This document shows positions 1 to 7,873 of a DNA stretch of 35,870 nt, one piece after another. The notes under the pieces were generated by a model. That model searched no databases. It was given only the letters and a program-made list of their open reading frames with translations, and was not told the DNA's origin. A program made the position numbers and the translations under genes. Source of the DNA: a virus. The DNA is taken from positions 1 to 35,870 of IMG/VR virus record IMGVR_UViG_3300008267_010201, one strand, 5' to 3'. Within the stretch, counting starts at the first letter, position 1. Each line of letters opens with the position of its first letter.

Positions 1-4
1 TAAT

Positions 5-736
5 ATGGAAAAACAATTATTAACATCGGTTATTGAAAAGTATTACTTAGGTGGAATACATGAAAAGGTAAAATGGACAATTAAAGATAAAAAAATAACA
101 ATTCTATTTACATCCCAAACTAAAGATTTAGCAGGATCAATTGAAGCAGATGGATTTGATTTAGAAGATTGTACTATAGGAGTATATGACACAAATAAAC
201 TACTTAAATTAATTGGTATTACAAATCAATTTATTCAATTAGGTGTTGAAACTAAAAACGGTACTTCAACTAAACTATCAATTGCTGATAATGAGTATGA
301 TTTAGTTTATCATCTTGCTGATTTGAGAATGATGTCTACTGAAACAATGGTATTAGATGAATCACAAATTGATTTTAACTACTCATTTACTATTGATTCT
401 GATTTTATAGAGCGTTATAATAAAGCTAAAAAAGCATTAGGTAGTGATGAAGTAAGAATACAAGCATTATTTAATGAAGAAGGTGATAAAGGTATTTACT
501 TTACATTAGGAGGTAAAACATCACATGATGATAAAATTAGCTTTCAATCTACAGATTCTACATTTGAAATACCATCTACCGAATTTCAGTTCAACGCTAA
601 TTATTTACTTGAGATATTTACAGAAAATAAAGGAGCAGCAGGGACAGGTAAATTTGATGAAAATGGAATATTAAAATTAGAGTTTATAGATGATCTTAAT
701 ATAAAAAGCACATATTATCTTCCACCGAAGAACTAA
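5..736 (+). CDS. 45: DNA polymerase sliding clamp (T4 gp45-like)
   Basis: A 243-residue acidic protein close in size to T4 gp45 (228 aa). The family forms a homotrimeric ring that tethers the replicative polymerase to DNA and, in T4, also activates late transcription. No catalytic motif is expected. Support comes from size, the alternating beta-strand pattern of clamp domains, and context: clamp-loader subunits gp44 and gp62 follow at 3223 and 4609, as in T4-like genomes. The ATG at 5 follows 'taat' with no Shine-Dalgarno. The chaperone genes that separate it from the loader genes are unusual. Family assignment is fairly sure; a structure prediction would settle it. Confidence 0.8.
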   Translation: MEKQLLTSVIEKYYLGGIHEKVKWTIKDKKITILFTSQTKDLAGSIEADGFDLEDCTIGVYDTNKLLKLIGITNQFIQLGVETKNGTSTKLSIADNEYDLVYHLADLRMMSTETMVLDESQIDFNYSFTIDSDFIERYNKAKKALGSDEVRIQALFNEEGDKGIYFTLGGKTSHDDKISFQSTDSTFEIPSTEFQFNANYLLEIFTENKGAAGTGKFDENGILKLEFIDDLNIKSTYYLPPKN

Positions 737-740
737 TCCG

Positions 741-754
741 TATATATTTATTAT
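741..754 (+). promoter_or_regulatory. Late-promoter-like AT motif TATATATTTATTAT
   Basis: One of several intergenic sites sharing ATATTTAT. It lies just after the clamp stop codon and about 65 bases before the Hsp20 start. No TTG -33 element is seen upstream. T4-type late promoters are a single AT-rich box (TATAAATA), so a phage variant is plausible but unproven. Confidence 0.35.
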
Positions 755-755
755 C

Positions 756-775
756 GAAGATACATGACAGGTCTT
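756..775 (+). repeat. Left copy of a 20-bp inverted element flanking hsp20
   Basis: GAAGATACATGACAGGTCTT here matches the reverse complement of 1253-1272 except for one inserted C and the end base. The two copies bracket the Hsp20 gene in opposite orientation. One lies upstream of hsp20 and the other upstream of groES, suggesting a shared operator or transcript-processing site for the chaperone genes. Confidence 0.6.
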
Positions 776-794
776 TACATTTATTAATTAACCC

Positions 795-811
795 GCTCAC
801 CTTCGGGGAGC
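795..811 (+). promoter_or_regulatory. Small UUCG-capped hairpin in the hsp20 leader
   Basis: GCTC-a-CC-TTCG-GG-GAGC folds into a 6-bp stem with one bulged A and a UUCG tetraloop. It ends seven bases before the GTG at 818. No T-run follows, so it is not a terminator. It may stabilise the mRNA 5' end or limit ribosome access. Confidence 0.45.
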
Positions 812-817
812 ACAAAA

Positions 818-1240
818 GTGAACATTATGACACAATTAGCACATTGGGGCATTGATCCCTTCGACATTGTTTGGAAAAACTTTTTAAATTCCAATTCAAC
901 ATTTAACACATTCCAAGAAAAAATCAACTACCCAGTTGATATTTACGAAACAGAAACAGGTTTACGATTTGAACTCGCAGTAGTAGGACTTGACAAATCA
1001 GATATAGAAATTTTAGTAGAGTCCGATATATTAAGAATTACCCACGACAAACAAATAACAGAAGAAGTAGAAAAGTCTTACTTACAAAGAGGTATTGCTC
1101 GTCGCTCTTTTGATTTAGCATGGAAAATTGCTTCTAAATTTAATTTAGCTAAATTAGACGCTAAATTAGATAAAGGTTTGCTTATTATAGATATTCCCTA
1201 TGCAGAGGAAAAAGCACCGAAAAAAGTTACAATTAAATAA
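818..1240 (+). CDS. Small heat-shock protein, Hsp20/alpha-crystallin family
   Basis: A 140-residue ATP-independent holdase that binds unfolding proteins. The alpha-crystallin domain runs from about residue 38 to the end: VDIYETETGLRFELAV, then a core with VVGLDKSDIEILVESDILRI, and FNLAKLDAKLDKGLLIIDIP near the C-terminus, matching the usual A-x-x-x-n-G-v-L signature. The reported start is GTG at 818; an in-frame ATG at 827 is equally plausible and would give MTQLAHWGIDPF. Hsp20 genes are common in T4-like phages of cyanobacteria and other hosts. It sits with groES and groEL, separated from groES by a 57-base gap holding the right copy of the inverted element. Confidence 0.9.
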   Translation: MNIMTQLAHWGIDPFDIVWKNFLNSNSTFNTFQEKINYPVDIYETETGLRFELAVVGLDKSDIEILVESDILRITHDKQITEEVEKSYLQRGIARRSFDLAWKIASKFNLAKLDAKLDKGLLIIDIPYAEEKAPKKVTIK

Positions 1241-1252
1241 GTTTTGAAAATC

Positions 1253-1272
1253 GAAGACCTGTCATTATCTTC
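1253..1272 (-). repeat. Right copy of the inverted element, upstream of groES
   Basis: The reverse complement, GAAGATAATGACAGGTCTTC, matches 756-775 apart from one missing base and the end base. On the + strand it is itself a small hairpin (GAAGA...TCTTC). A weak host-like promoter, TTG at 1244 then N19 and TATCTTCA, overlaps it, so the repeat could act as an operator for groESL. Confidence 0.6.
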
Positions 1273-1297
1273 ATTTTTTAAATTTTAAAATTATATT

Positions 1298-1588
1298 ATG
1301 AAGATAAAACCATTACATAATCACATTGTGATTAAACAACAAGATGAAACTGAGACGATGTATGGAAACATCGTAGTTCCCGATTTAGGAAAGGAAAAAC
1401 CACTTATGGGTGAAGTAATAGCTGTCGGGCCTGGAATTTATACAATTACAGGGACTTGGCTTGAGACTAAAGTACAAGTAGGAGAAACAGTAGTGTTTCC
1501 TGCATTTGGAGGAACTAAAATGACTATTGATGGTGAAGAATTTATCGTTATGAAAGAAAATGATTTGTTGGCAATTTTAGAAAAATAA
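1298..1588 (+). CDS. groES: GroES-type co-chaperonin
   Basis: At 96 residues it is the length of bacterial GroES (about 95-97 aa). It caps the GroEL ring and closes the folding chamber. The N-terminal PLHNHIVIK strand, a mobile-loop region at about residues 16-34 (with YGNIVVPD) and the C-terminal FIVMKENDLLAIL are typical. The E. coli GGIVL loop motif is replaced by YGNIV, as expected for a partner-specific loop. It is followed after three bases by groEL, so the two are surely co-transcribed. This resembles cellular GroES more than the diverged T4 gp31. Confidence 0.9.
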   Translation: MKIKPLHNHIVIKQQDETETMYGNIVVPDLGKEKPLMGEVIAVGPGIYTITGTWLETKVQVGETVVFPAFGGTKMTIDGEEFIVMKENDLLAILEK

Positions 1589-1591
1589 ACT

Positions 1592-3202
1592 ATGAGTAAA
1601 ATAATTAAATTCGATCGCGAAGCAAAAGAAAAGCTACAGGCAGGTATTCAAAAAGTATACGATGCTGTATCTGTAACTATGGGTCCTCATGGACGTAATG
1701 TATTGATTGAAAAAGAACACGGTCAAGTACAATCAACTAAAGACGGTGTTACTGTTGCAAAAACAATTACATTAGAAGATCCTATTGAGAATATGGCTGC
1801 AACTGTAATTAAGCAAGCAGCACAAAAAACAGTTGATCAAGCAGGTGATGGTACAACCACTTCAACTGTATTAGCATATCAAATTGCCAAATTAGCACTT
1901 GAATCAACATCTAAACAATCAATCAATGCTACTCAGGTAAAACGTGGCATTGAAGCTGCTGTTAGAGATATAGTAAGCGAACTCAGATCAGTGTCTGTAG
2001 ATATTACTGATGAAAAGCAAATTAAACAAATTGCTACTCTATCAGCTAATGGAGATGAAGAAATTGGAGAATTAGTAGCTACAGCAATTGATAAAGTAGG
2101 AAGAGATGGAGTAGTAACAGTAGAAGAATCTCGTTCAGGTGAAACATCACTTGAGGTAGTAGAAGGTCTTCAGTTTGATAGAGGTTATAAATCACCCTAT
2201 ATGGTGACTGATAATAATACAATGCAAGCTATTTTAAATGATGCTTTGATTTTACTATATGATGGTAGAATTAGTACTGTAAAGGATTTACTTCCAATAC
2301 TAGAGCGTGTATCACAAGAAAATAAAGCATTGCTTATTATTGCTGAGGATATTGATGGTGAAGCACTATCTACTCTTATTGTAAATAAAATGAGAGGATC
2401 ATTAAAAGTAGTAGCTGTTAAAGCCCCTGATTTTGGTGAACGTAGAACTCTTATTTTAGAAGATATAGCTACAGTAACTGGTGGTACCTTAATTTCACCT
2501 CAAAAGGGCATGAAATTAGATAAGTTTAATATGACTTGGTTTGGTAATGCTAGAACCATTACTGTAGGTAAAGAAACAACTACAATTGTAGATGGTAAAG
2601 GAAATGAAGAAGCAATTGATGCTCGTATTACTGAACTAAAATCTCAAATAGATCAAGCAAATTCACCATATGAAGTTGAGCGTTTACAAGATCGTTTAGC
2701 TAAAATGGTTGGTGGTGTAGCTATTATTAATGTAGGTGGTGGTACTGAAATTGAGATGAAAGAAAAGAAAGATCGCATTGATGATGCTTTACAAGCTACT
2801 AAAGCAGCACTTGAAGAAGGAATTTTACCTGGCGCTGGTGTAGCTTTATTTCACGCTAGAAATTCTATTAATGGTAGAGATAATAGTGATGCTGGTTTAG
2901 GAGGTCAAATTGTATTTAAAGCATGCTCCGGACCACTTAATAAAATACTATCAAATGCTGGAGAGGACTACTATGAATGGCTTCCTGCTCTAAAAGATAA
3001 AAATGCTGTATTTGATATTGTGGGAGAAAGATCAGTAGATGCCTTTAAAGCAGGCATTATAGATCCTACTAAAGTAGTACGTTGTGCACTCGAAAACGCG
3101 GCCGCTGCTGCAGTTACACTTCTAATGACAGAATGTGTCATTCATGATAAACCAACAGAAAAGAAAAAAGAAGATGTTGATTTGTCACAATTTGGAATGT
3201 AA
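1592..3202 (+). CDS. groEL: GroEL chaperonin, phage-encoded
   Basis: A 536-residue chaperonin with ATP-site landmarks in place: TMGPHGRNV at about 29-37, GDGTTTST at 85-92, and the catalytic Asp in EKKDRIDDALQATKAA at about 390-405. The family forms a double heptamer (or a single ring in some phages) that folds proteins with GroES. The C-terminus ends in DLSQFGM instead of the flexible GGM repeats of bacterial GroEL, which suggests an altered chamber floor. It is co-transcribed with groES. Phage GroELs are known but rare; most T4-like phages carry only a co-chaperonin and use host GroEL. Confidence 0.95.
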   Translation: MSKIIKFDREAKEKLQAGIQKVYDAVSVTMGPHGRNVLIEKEHGQVQSTKDGVTVAKTITLEDPIENMAATVIKQAAQKTVDQAGDGTTTSTVLAYQIAKLALESTSKQSINATQVKRGIEAAVRDIVSELRSVSVDITDEKQIKQIATLSANGDEEIGELVATAIDKVGRDGVVTVEESRSGETSLEVVEGLQFDRGYKSPYMVTDNNTMQAILNDALILLYDGRISTVKDLLPILERVSQENKALLIIAEDIDGEALSTLIVNKMRGSLKVVAVKAPDFGERRTLILEDIATVTGGTLISPQKGMKLDKFNMTWFGNARTITVGKETTTIVDGKGNEEAIDARITELKSQIDQANSPYEVERLQDRLAKMVGGVAIINVGGGTEIEMKEKKDRIDDALQATKAALEEGILPGAGVALFHARNSINGRDNSDAGLGGQIVFKACSGPLNKILSNAGEDYYEWLPALKDKNAVFDIVGERSVDAFKAGIIDPTKVVRCALENAAAAAVTLLMTECVIHDKPTEKKKEDVDLSQFGM

Positions 3203-3222
3203 TTTAATACAAAATAATAGTT

Positions 3223-4143
3223 ATGAAACAACATACTCTTTGGATTGAAAAGTATAGGTCACAAACATTAGAAGAATACATCGGAAATGATGCGGTTAAA
3301 AACCGCATCTCCGATTGTATATCTAAAAACGATATACCCCATTTCTTATTCGCTGGCACTGCAGGCACAGGAAAAACCACACTCGCGAAACTAATAGTAA
3401 AGAACATCAAATGCGATTATCTTTATATTAATGCCAGCGATGAGAATGGGATTGATATTATTAGAGATAAAGTAAAAGGATTTGCTTCTACATCAACATT
3501 TCAACCGCTTAAAGTTGTTATACTAGATGAGTCGGATTTCCTAACCCAACCAGCTCAAGCTGCACTCCGTAACTTGATTGAAGAATACTCAGTAACAACT
3601 CGATTTATACTTACTTGTAATTATATTGAGCGTTTAATTGAGCCTATTCAATCACGATGTGAAGTACATATTTTAAAACCACCTACTAAAGGTGCTGTTG
3701 CAAAACATATTTGTACTAATGTTCTTGATGTTGAAGGAATTCAATATGAAATAGCAGATGTAGCTACTATAATTAATGAGTTTTATCCTGATGTTCGTTC
3801 TATTATCAAGGTATTACAACAAAATAGTAAAGATAATAAATTATCTATTGCTGCTTTAAACATTAATTGGATTAAACAACTAATTCAAATACTAAAAAAG
3901 CGCGATAAAGATGCTTGGTATCAAGTTCGCCAACTTGTAGCTGACGCCCAAGTTGATGATTTTCAAGTAGCTTATAAGTATATGTTTGATAATTTACCTG
4001 AATTTAGTTATGGACATGATGCTGAACTATCAGTTATATTGGATGAACATATTTGGAGAGCAGGTGTAGTACCAGATAAAGAAATTAATTTTGCAGCATC
4101 AATAGCAAAAATATTAGAAACAACTAAAAAACAAGTAATATGA
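3223..4143 (+). CDS. 44: Clamp loader large subunit, AAA+ ATPase (T4 gp44-like)
   Basis: A 306-residue AAA+ ATPase that, as a tetramer with gp62, opens and loads the sliding clamp. Visible motifs are WIEKYRSQTLEEYIG (RFC box II-like) at the N-terminus, Walker A GTAGTGKTT at about 45-53, Walker B VVILDESD at about 98-105, and the SRC arginine-finger motif at 144-146. It begins 20 bases after groEL and overlaps the next gene by ATGA. A strong RNA hairpin lies at codons 20-31 (3280-3315). The assignment is secure. Confidence 0.95.
   Translation: MKQHTLWIEKYRSQTLEEYIGNDAVKNRISDCISKNDIPHFLFAGTAGTGKTTLAKLIVKNIKCDYLYINASDENGIDIIRDKVKGFASTSTFQPLKVVILDESDFLTQPAQAALRNLIEEYSVTTRFILTCNYIERLIEPIQSRCEVHILKPPTKGAVAKHICTNVLDVEGIQYEIADVATIINEFYPDVRSIIKVLQQNSKDNKLSIAALNINWIKQLIQILKKRDKDAWYQVRQLVADAQVDDFQVAYKYMFDNLPEFSYGHDAELSVILDEHIWRAGVVPDKEINFAASIAKILETTKKQVI
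3280..3315 (+). promoter_or_regulatory. Strong stem-loop inside the start of gene 44
   Basis: GATGCGGTT-AAA-AACCGCATC is a perfect 9-bp stem with an AAA loop. It is enclosed by ATCGGA/TCCGAT with a three-base aat bulge, giving 15 paired bases in all. It starts 57 bases after the start codon and has no following T-run. Possible roles are translational tuning between groEL and gene 44, or protection of a processed 5' end. Confidence 0.5.
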
Positions 4144-4370
4144 GTCAAGAACAAATTAACATGAATATTACCCTAGATAAAACATCAGGTGTAACTTGTG
4201 ATGAATGTAAAGGAGAAGTATTTACAGATGGAGTTATGCTTAGAAAAGCATCTCGCTTTATTACAGGTACAGCACAAGATGCTCTTATTCCAATTCAAGT
4301 ATTTTCATGTGTTAAATGTGGTCATGTAAATGAAGAATTTCTTCCATCACAATTAAGAAACAAAGAATAA
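4140..4370 (+). CDS. Small zinc-ribbon protein of unknown function
   Basis: A 76-residue protein overlapping gene 44 by four bases (ATGA). Two CxxC pairs, CDECKGEVF at about 19-27 and CVKCGHVNEEF near residue 60, form a likely zinc ribbon. Between them is a short stretch containing KASRFITGTAQDALIPIQ. Its position in the clamp-loader operon hints at a replication-linked role, but I recognise no family beyond the ribbon. It could bind DNA or protein. The function is open. Confidence 0.75.
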   Translation: MSQEQINMNITLDKTSGVTCDECKGEVFTDGVMLRKASRFITGTAQDALIPIQVFSCVKCGHVNEEFLPSQLRNKE

Positions 4371-4609
4371 TGTTCTTTAAAAAATTTAAAATGAAAATAA
4401 AAGAACTACAACAAGAAAATGAGCAACTAAAAGCTCAAATAGCAGGCTTAGCTTTTAATTTAAGAGCAGCAGATGAAAAAATTAAGAGTTACGAAATACA
4501 ATTAGAAAATCTATATAGGAAAAATACAGATTTAATTAATGAAGTAAGACATCTTAATATGCTTGCTATGACATCTAATAGTAATAGAAACGACTCAAGA
4601 AACTACTAA
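4370..4609 (+). CDS. Small coiled-coil protein, unknown function
   Basis: Seventy-nine residues starting on the last A of the previous stop (TAATG). From about residue 8 to 70 it is Leu/Lys/Glu-rich with heptad spacing (MKIKELQQENEQLKAQIAGL onward), so it is probably one long coiled coil. The tail is Asn/Ser-rich. It ends by overlapping the gp62-like gene by one base. No enzymatic motif is visible. Translational coupling to replication genes on both sides suggests a scaffold or partner role, but that is inference. Confidence 0.65.
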   Translation: MFFKKFKMKIKELQQENEQLKAQIAGLAFNLRAADEKIKSYEIQLENLYRKNTDLINEVRHLNMLAMTSNSNRNDSRNY

Positions 4610-4980
4610 TGAATATATTTGACCATATTAAAAATATTACAACTAATAAAGGTGATTACTTAGGTGATGAAGGTTGGAATAATTGGATGATTAATCGTTA
4701 TCTAAGTATGGATCAAGATTACTGTGAAGTTGTTAATTATGTTCAAAAGAATACTTGGCAGATGAAAGGTGAATATCTTTATAATCTATATAAGGATCTT
4801 ATTCCTAAACAATACAAGTATCTTAAATATATTAAGGCTAAAAATAAAAAAGAATATAAAGCCGATCAAGTAGAAGCAGTAGCTGCTTATTATGAAGTTA
4901 GTAAACACGAAGCTAAAGAATATATTGACATGCTTCCTAAGGAAGAAATTGAAAACATAATATCACAAATTAATGGCTAA
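4609..4980 (+). CDS. 62: Clamp loader small subunit (T4 gp62-like)
   Basis: A 123-residue protein resembling the short gp62 of non-enteric T4-like phages. It starts MNIFDHIKNITTNKGDYL, has a WMINRYLSM segment followed by a Tyr-rich helical middle, and ends in a helix with AAYYEVSKHEAKEYIDMLP, like the EYYGYN..KA...L pattern of those homologues. T4 gp62 is 187 aa, so this is the reduced form. One gp62 with four gp44 subunits makes the clamp loader. Gene order 44-x-x-62 and one-base overlap with the upstream gene support the call. Confidence 0.75.
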   Translation: MNIFDHIKNITTNKGDYLGDEGWNNWMINRYLSMDQDYCEVVNYVQKNTWQMKGEYLYNLYKDLIPKQYKYLKYIKAKNKKEYKADQVEAVAAYYEVSKHEAKEYIDMLPKEEIENIISQING

Positions 4981-5254
4981 TTATATTAACAAAGCAAAAT
5001 CATATCAAGATTATCTAGAATATATAGATAATAATACTGAGGAAAAACCTCAATTAGATTCAATTGTTACTTCTATTATAGATCAATTTACAAAACGTGC
5101 TGTTAAAGGCAAAGAAAAATATGGTGTTGATTTAGATCGTACTGATCTATCATTATTAGAGTGGATTGAGCACGCTAAACAAGAACACATGGATGCCATT
5201 TTATATCTTGAAAAAATAAAACAGGAAATTGATGGCCAAGAAAAAATATTCTGA
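4973..5254 (+). CDS. MazG-like small phage protein (putative NTP pyrophosphohydrolase fold)
   Basis: Ninety-three residues with the pattern RAVKGKEKYGVDLDRTDLSLLEWIEH followed by KQEHMDAILYLEKI (given here in two pieces). It recalls phage proteins annotated as MazG-like or dATP/dGTP diphosphohydrolase N-terminal, where helical E..H..D residues bind Mg2+ and nucleotide. It is much shorter than a full MazG domain, so activity is uncertain. It overlaps gene 62 by eight bases and the next nuclease gene by 23, so translation is coupled. A nucleotide-pool role would fit the replication operon. Confidence 0.5.
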   Translation: MANYINKAKSYQDYLEYIDNNTEEKPQLDSIVTSIIDQFTKRAVKGKEKYGVDLDRTDLSLLEWIEHAKQEHMDAILYLEKIKQEIDGQEKIF

Positions 5255-6173
5255 TATTGAGTTAAAAATTAAAAACCACTCATTACCAGAAATAAATCAT
5301 GCTTTTGAAAGGAGCGTTTCTTATTCTCAATATTCGATGTGGGCTTCTTGTCCCCATAAGTGGTATCTTACTTATGTAGAGAATAAACAACCATATCAAG
5401 CTAGTATTCATACTGTATTTGGTACTGCATTTCATGAAACATTACAACAGTATATTACTACAATGTATGAAATAAGTGGAGCAGAAGCAGATAAAATGGA
5501 TTTAGAAGCATTATTTCAAGAGCGATTTAGAGAAGTATATTCTAAAGAATACAAAGCAGCAGGAGCACATTTTAGTACTGCTGAGGAAATGGGTGAATTT
5601 TTTGATGATGGGATAGCAATTTTAAAATGGCTTAAGTCAAGAAGAAATAAAATATTTACTATTCGTAAAGTAAAGTTATTAGGAATAGAATTACCTTTAC
5701 TTTTAAAATTAGCAAATAATCTCTACTATAAAGCCTTTATTGATTTTGCTTTATATGATGAAGATTTAAATAAAGTTTATATATATGATATTAAAACATC
5801 GACACGTGGATGGAGTGACAGCGAAAAAAGAGACGATCAAAAGATTGCTCAAATCCTACTATACAAAGAATATTTCGCAAAACAATACGGATGGGACGTT
5901 GAACAAATCGAAGTCGAATTCTTCATCGTTAAGCGAAAAATCTATGAACAAGCTGAATACCCTATTCCCCGGCTTCAATCCTTTAAACCCGCTAGTGGAA
6001 AATCCAAACGAAAACAAGCAATAGATAATTTTCAAAATTTTATTAATGATTGCTTTGATAATGTTGGTAAGCCAAAAATAAAATCGTATCTTAAAAATGT
6101 AGGTGAAAAATCATGTAAGTGGTGTCCCTACAACGATAAACAAGATCTTTGCAATAAAATGCATTCTTCCTAA
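5232..6173 (+). CDS. PD-(D/E)XK nuclease of the Cas4/RecB type with Fe-S cysteines
   Basis: About 313 residues. The start used is ATG at 5232, within the previous gene; a TTG one codon earlier is also open. Motifs: YSQYSMWASCPHKWYL with Cys40, GTAFHETL with His68, FIDF (Asp171), DIKTS (Asp186, Lys188), and C-terminal CKWCPY...C (Cys295, Cys298, Cys307). Four cysteines around the nuclease core are typical of Cas4/AddB-like Fe-S exonucleases acting on DNA ends. It probably works in phage recombination or host DNA degradation. Around 5800-6000 the third-codon bases are richer in C than nearby. Confidence 0.85.
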   Translation: MAKKKYSDIELKIKNHSLPEINHAFERSVSYSQYSMWASCPHKWYLTYVENKQPYQASIHTVFGTAFHETLQQYITTMYEISGAEADKMDLEALFQERFREVYSKEYKAAGAHFSTAEEMGEFFDDGIAILKWLKSRRNKIFTIRKVKLLGIELPLLLKLANNLYYKAFIDFALYDEDLNKVYIYDIKTSTRGWSDSEKRDDQKIAQILLYKEYFAKQYGWDVEQIEVEFFIVKRKIYEQAEYPIPRLQSFKPASGKSKRKQAIDNFQNFINDCFDNVGKPKIKSYLKNVGEKSCKWCPYNDKQDLCNKMHSS

Positions 6174-6179
6174 TAAGCG

Positions 6180-6191
6180 TATATATTTATA
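6180..6191 (+). promoter_or_regulatory. Promoter-like motif TATATATTTATA upstream of the RHH gene
   Basis: An ATATTTAT-type box sits 16-17 bases before the ATG at 6207, in the short gap after the nuclease gene. The same spacing (14-19 bases) occurs before genes at 26341 and 30758. It lacks a TTG at -33, so it is classed with the putative phage late promoters. Confidence 0.45.
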
Positions 6192-6206
6192 TCAAAATAT
6201 AATATT

Positions 6207-6401
6207 ATGGGAAACAAAATGCAATTAACAAGCGTGAAAGTTCCTGAAGATTTATTTGAGCAATTTAAAATTGCTTGTGTTAAGTATAAATTTAGTGTTC
6301 AAAAATTAACAGAACGTTCTATGTTTTTATATTTAACAAATGAAGAATTCAGAAAACAAATTCACAATCAACTAGACACACAATTTACAGGAAGTATTTA
6401 A
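6207..6401 (+). CDS. Small ribbon-helix-helix-like DNA-binding protein
   Basis: Sixty-four residues. An N-terminal strand (QLTSVKVPEDLFEQFK) leads into two helices, the second being SVQKLTERSMFLYL, as in Arc/MetJ-type ribbon-helix-helix repressors, which bind DNA as dimers. It has its own promoter-like box 16 bases upstream and is the first gene before the long glycan cluster, so it could regulate that cluster or itself. The fold call rests on pattern only. It could also be a small accessory protein without DNA binding. Confidence 0.6.
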   Translation: MGNKMQLTSVKVPEDLFEQFKIACVKYKFSVQKLTERSMFLYLTNEEFRKQIHNQLDTQFTGSI

Positions 6402-6411
6402 AAACAGTTAC

Positions 6412-7872
6412 ATGAAAGAAGGTTATATTCCAAAAGAACAACGTAAAAAGATTCTTTTACTTTGTGATGATATTCGAATGACAAGTGGTATTTCCACCAT
6501 GGCAAGAGAAATCGTTATAGGTACTGCCCATCATTATAATTGGGTAAATGTCGGAGGGGCAATCCAACACCCAGATAAAGGTAAACGATTTGACCTAAGT
6601 GAAGACACAGGAAACACAGCAGGTATAAAAGATGCTAGTGTTTTCCTTTACCCCACTGATGGATATGGATCCCCAGAACTAATTAGACAACTTATCCAAA
6701 TAGAAAATCCGGATGCGATTATGTTCTTTACTGATCCAAGATATTGGGTTTGGTTATTTCAAATGGAACAGGAAATTAGACAAAAAATTCCTATGATTTA
6801 TCTCAATATATGGGATGATCTACCTTATCCAATGTATAATAAATCGTTCTATGAGTCTTGTGACTGCTTAATGGCTATTTCTAAACAAACAGAAAATATC
6901 AACCGAGTAGTATTAGGACCAGAAATATCAGCTGAGAAAGTAATCAAATATGTCCCACATGGAATAAATGAAAAATTTTTCTTCCCAATTAAACCAGAAC
7001 ATCCTGAATATCTTACTTTACAAGAATATAAAAAGAGTTTATATGGAGGTAAGGAATATGATTTTAACCTACTTTATAATGCTAGAAATATTCGTCGCAA
7101 ATCTGTTCCTGATCTATTGTTAGCCTGGAAATTATTCATTGATGAACTGCCAATAGAAAAAGCTAAAAAATGTGTACTTACACTTCATACTCAACCCGTA
7201 GATGAAAATGGTACTGATTTATGGGCTGTAAAAGATATGCTATTTGGAAGAAATCCTCAATATAATATTGTGTTTTCTCAAACAAAGAACCCTTCTAATA
7301 TTATGAATCTACTATATAATTCAGCAGATGCTGTAGCTTTGATTAGTAGTAATGAAGGGTGGGGGTTATCACTTACTGAAGGTATGATTTGTGGAAAACC
7401 AATTATAGCTACAGTAACAGGTGGTATGCAAGATCAAATGCGCTTTGAAGATGAAAATGGTAACTGGATTAAATTTACAGAAAAGTTTGGTTCAAATCAT
7501 AAAGGTAAATATAAAAAACACGGTAAATGGGCTTTTCCCGTGTTCCCTTCAAATCAAAGCATAGTGGGGTCAGTTCCAACACCTTATATATTTGATGATA
7601 GAGCTCAGCCTGAACATATAGCTGAACAAATAAGCAAACTATATGATATTAAGGTAAATCAACCTGAATATTATAGTGAAATATCTAAAGCCGCTCATGA
7701 ATGGGTCCATTCAGATGAATCAATGATGACAGCTGCTAATATGTGTAAAAATGTAGTTGAAGCAATCGATACTACATTTTCTAATTGGCAACCTAGGCAT
7801 ACATTTGAAATGATCAAAGTAGAACCACTTGAACAACCAAAACATTTTGTAAAACACGTTATCGCACAATAA
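6412..7872 (+). CDS. GT4-family glycosyltransferase
   Basis: A 486-residue GT-B type transferase. The N-terminal domain begins KKILLLCDDIRMTSGISTMA, a nucleotide-sugar enzyme start with a glycine-rich turn. A mid-protein linker has VPHGINEKFFFP (the classical HGVD..F motif). The C-terminal donor domain has SSNEGWGLSLTEGMICGKP followed by IIATVTGG, matching the E-x7-E donor site of GT4. It transfers a sugar from an activated donor onto a glycan or phage target. It is one of two consecutive GT4 genes that open the sugar cluster. Confidence 0.88.
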   Translation: MKEGYIPKEQRKKILLLCDDIRMTSGISTMAREIVIGTAHHYNWVNVGGAIQHPDKGKRFDLSEDTGNTAGIKDASVFLYPTDGYGSPELIRQLIQIENPDAIMFFTDPRYWVWLFQMEQEIRQKIPMIYLNIWDDLPYPMYNKSFYESCDCLMAISKQTENINRVVLGPEISAEKVIKYVPHGINEKFFFPIKPEHPEYLTLQEYKKSLYGGKEYDFNLLYNARNIRRKSVPDLLLAWKLFIDELPIEKAKKCVLTLHTQPVDENGTDLWAVKDMLFGRNPQYNIVFSQTKNPSNIMNLLYNSADAVALISSNEGWGLSLTEGMICGKPIIATVTGGMQDQMRFEDENGNWIKFTEKFGSNHKGKYKKHGKWAFPVFPSNQSIVGSVPTPYIFDDRAQPEHIAEQISKLYDIKVNQPEYYSEISKAAHEWVHSDESMMTAANMCKNVVEAIDTTFSNWQPRHTFEMIKVEPLEQPKHFVKHVIAQ

Positions 7873-7873
7873 T

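Noticed and set aside
3204-3410. Minus-strand open frame at the groEL/gene 44 junction
   Set aside because: It is antisense to the conserved Walker A region of gene 44 and has no support of its own.
5785-6024. Alternative + strand frame inside the Cas4/RecB-like nuclease gene
   Set aside because: It lies wholly within a gene with clear catalytic and Fe-S motifs in the other frame, and its own product is low-complexity.
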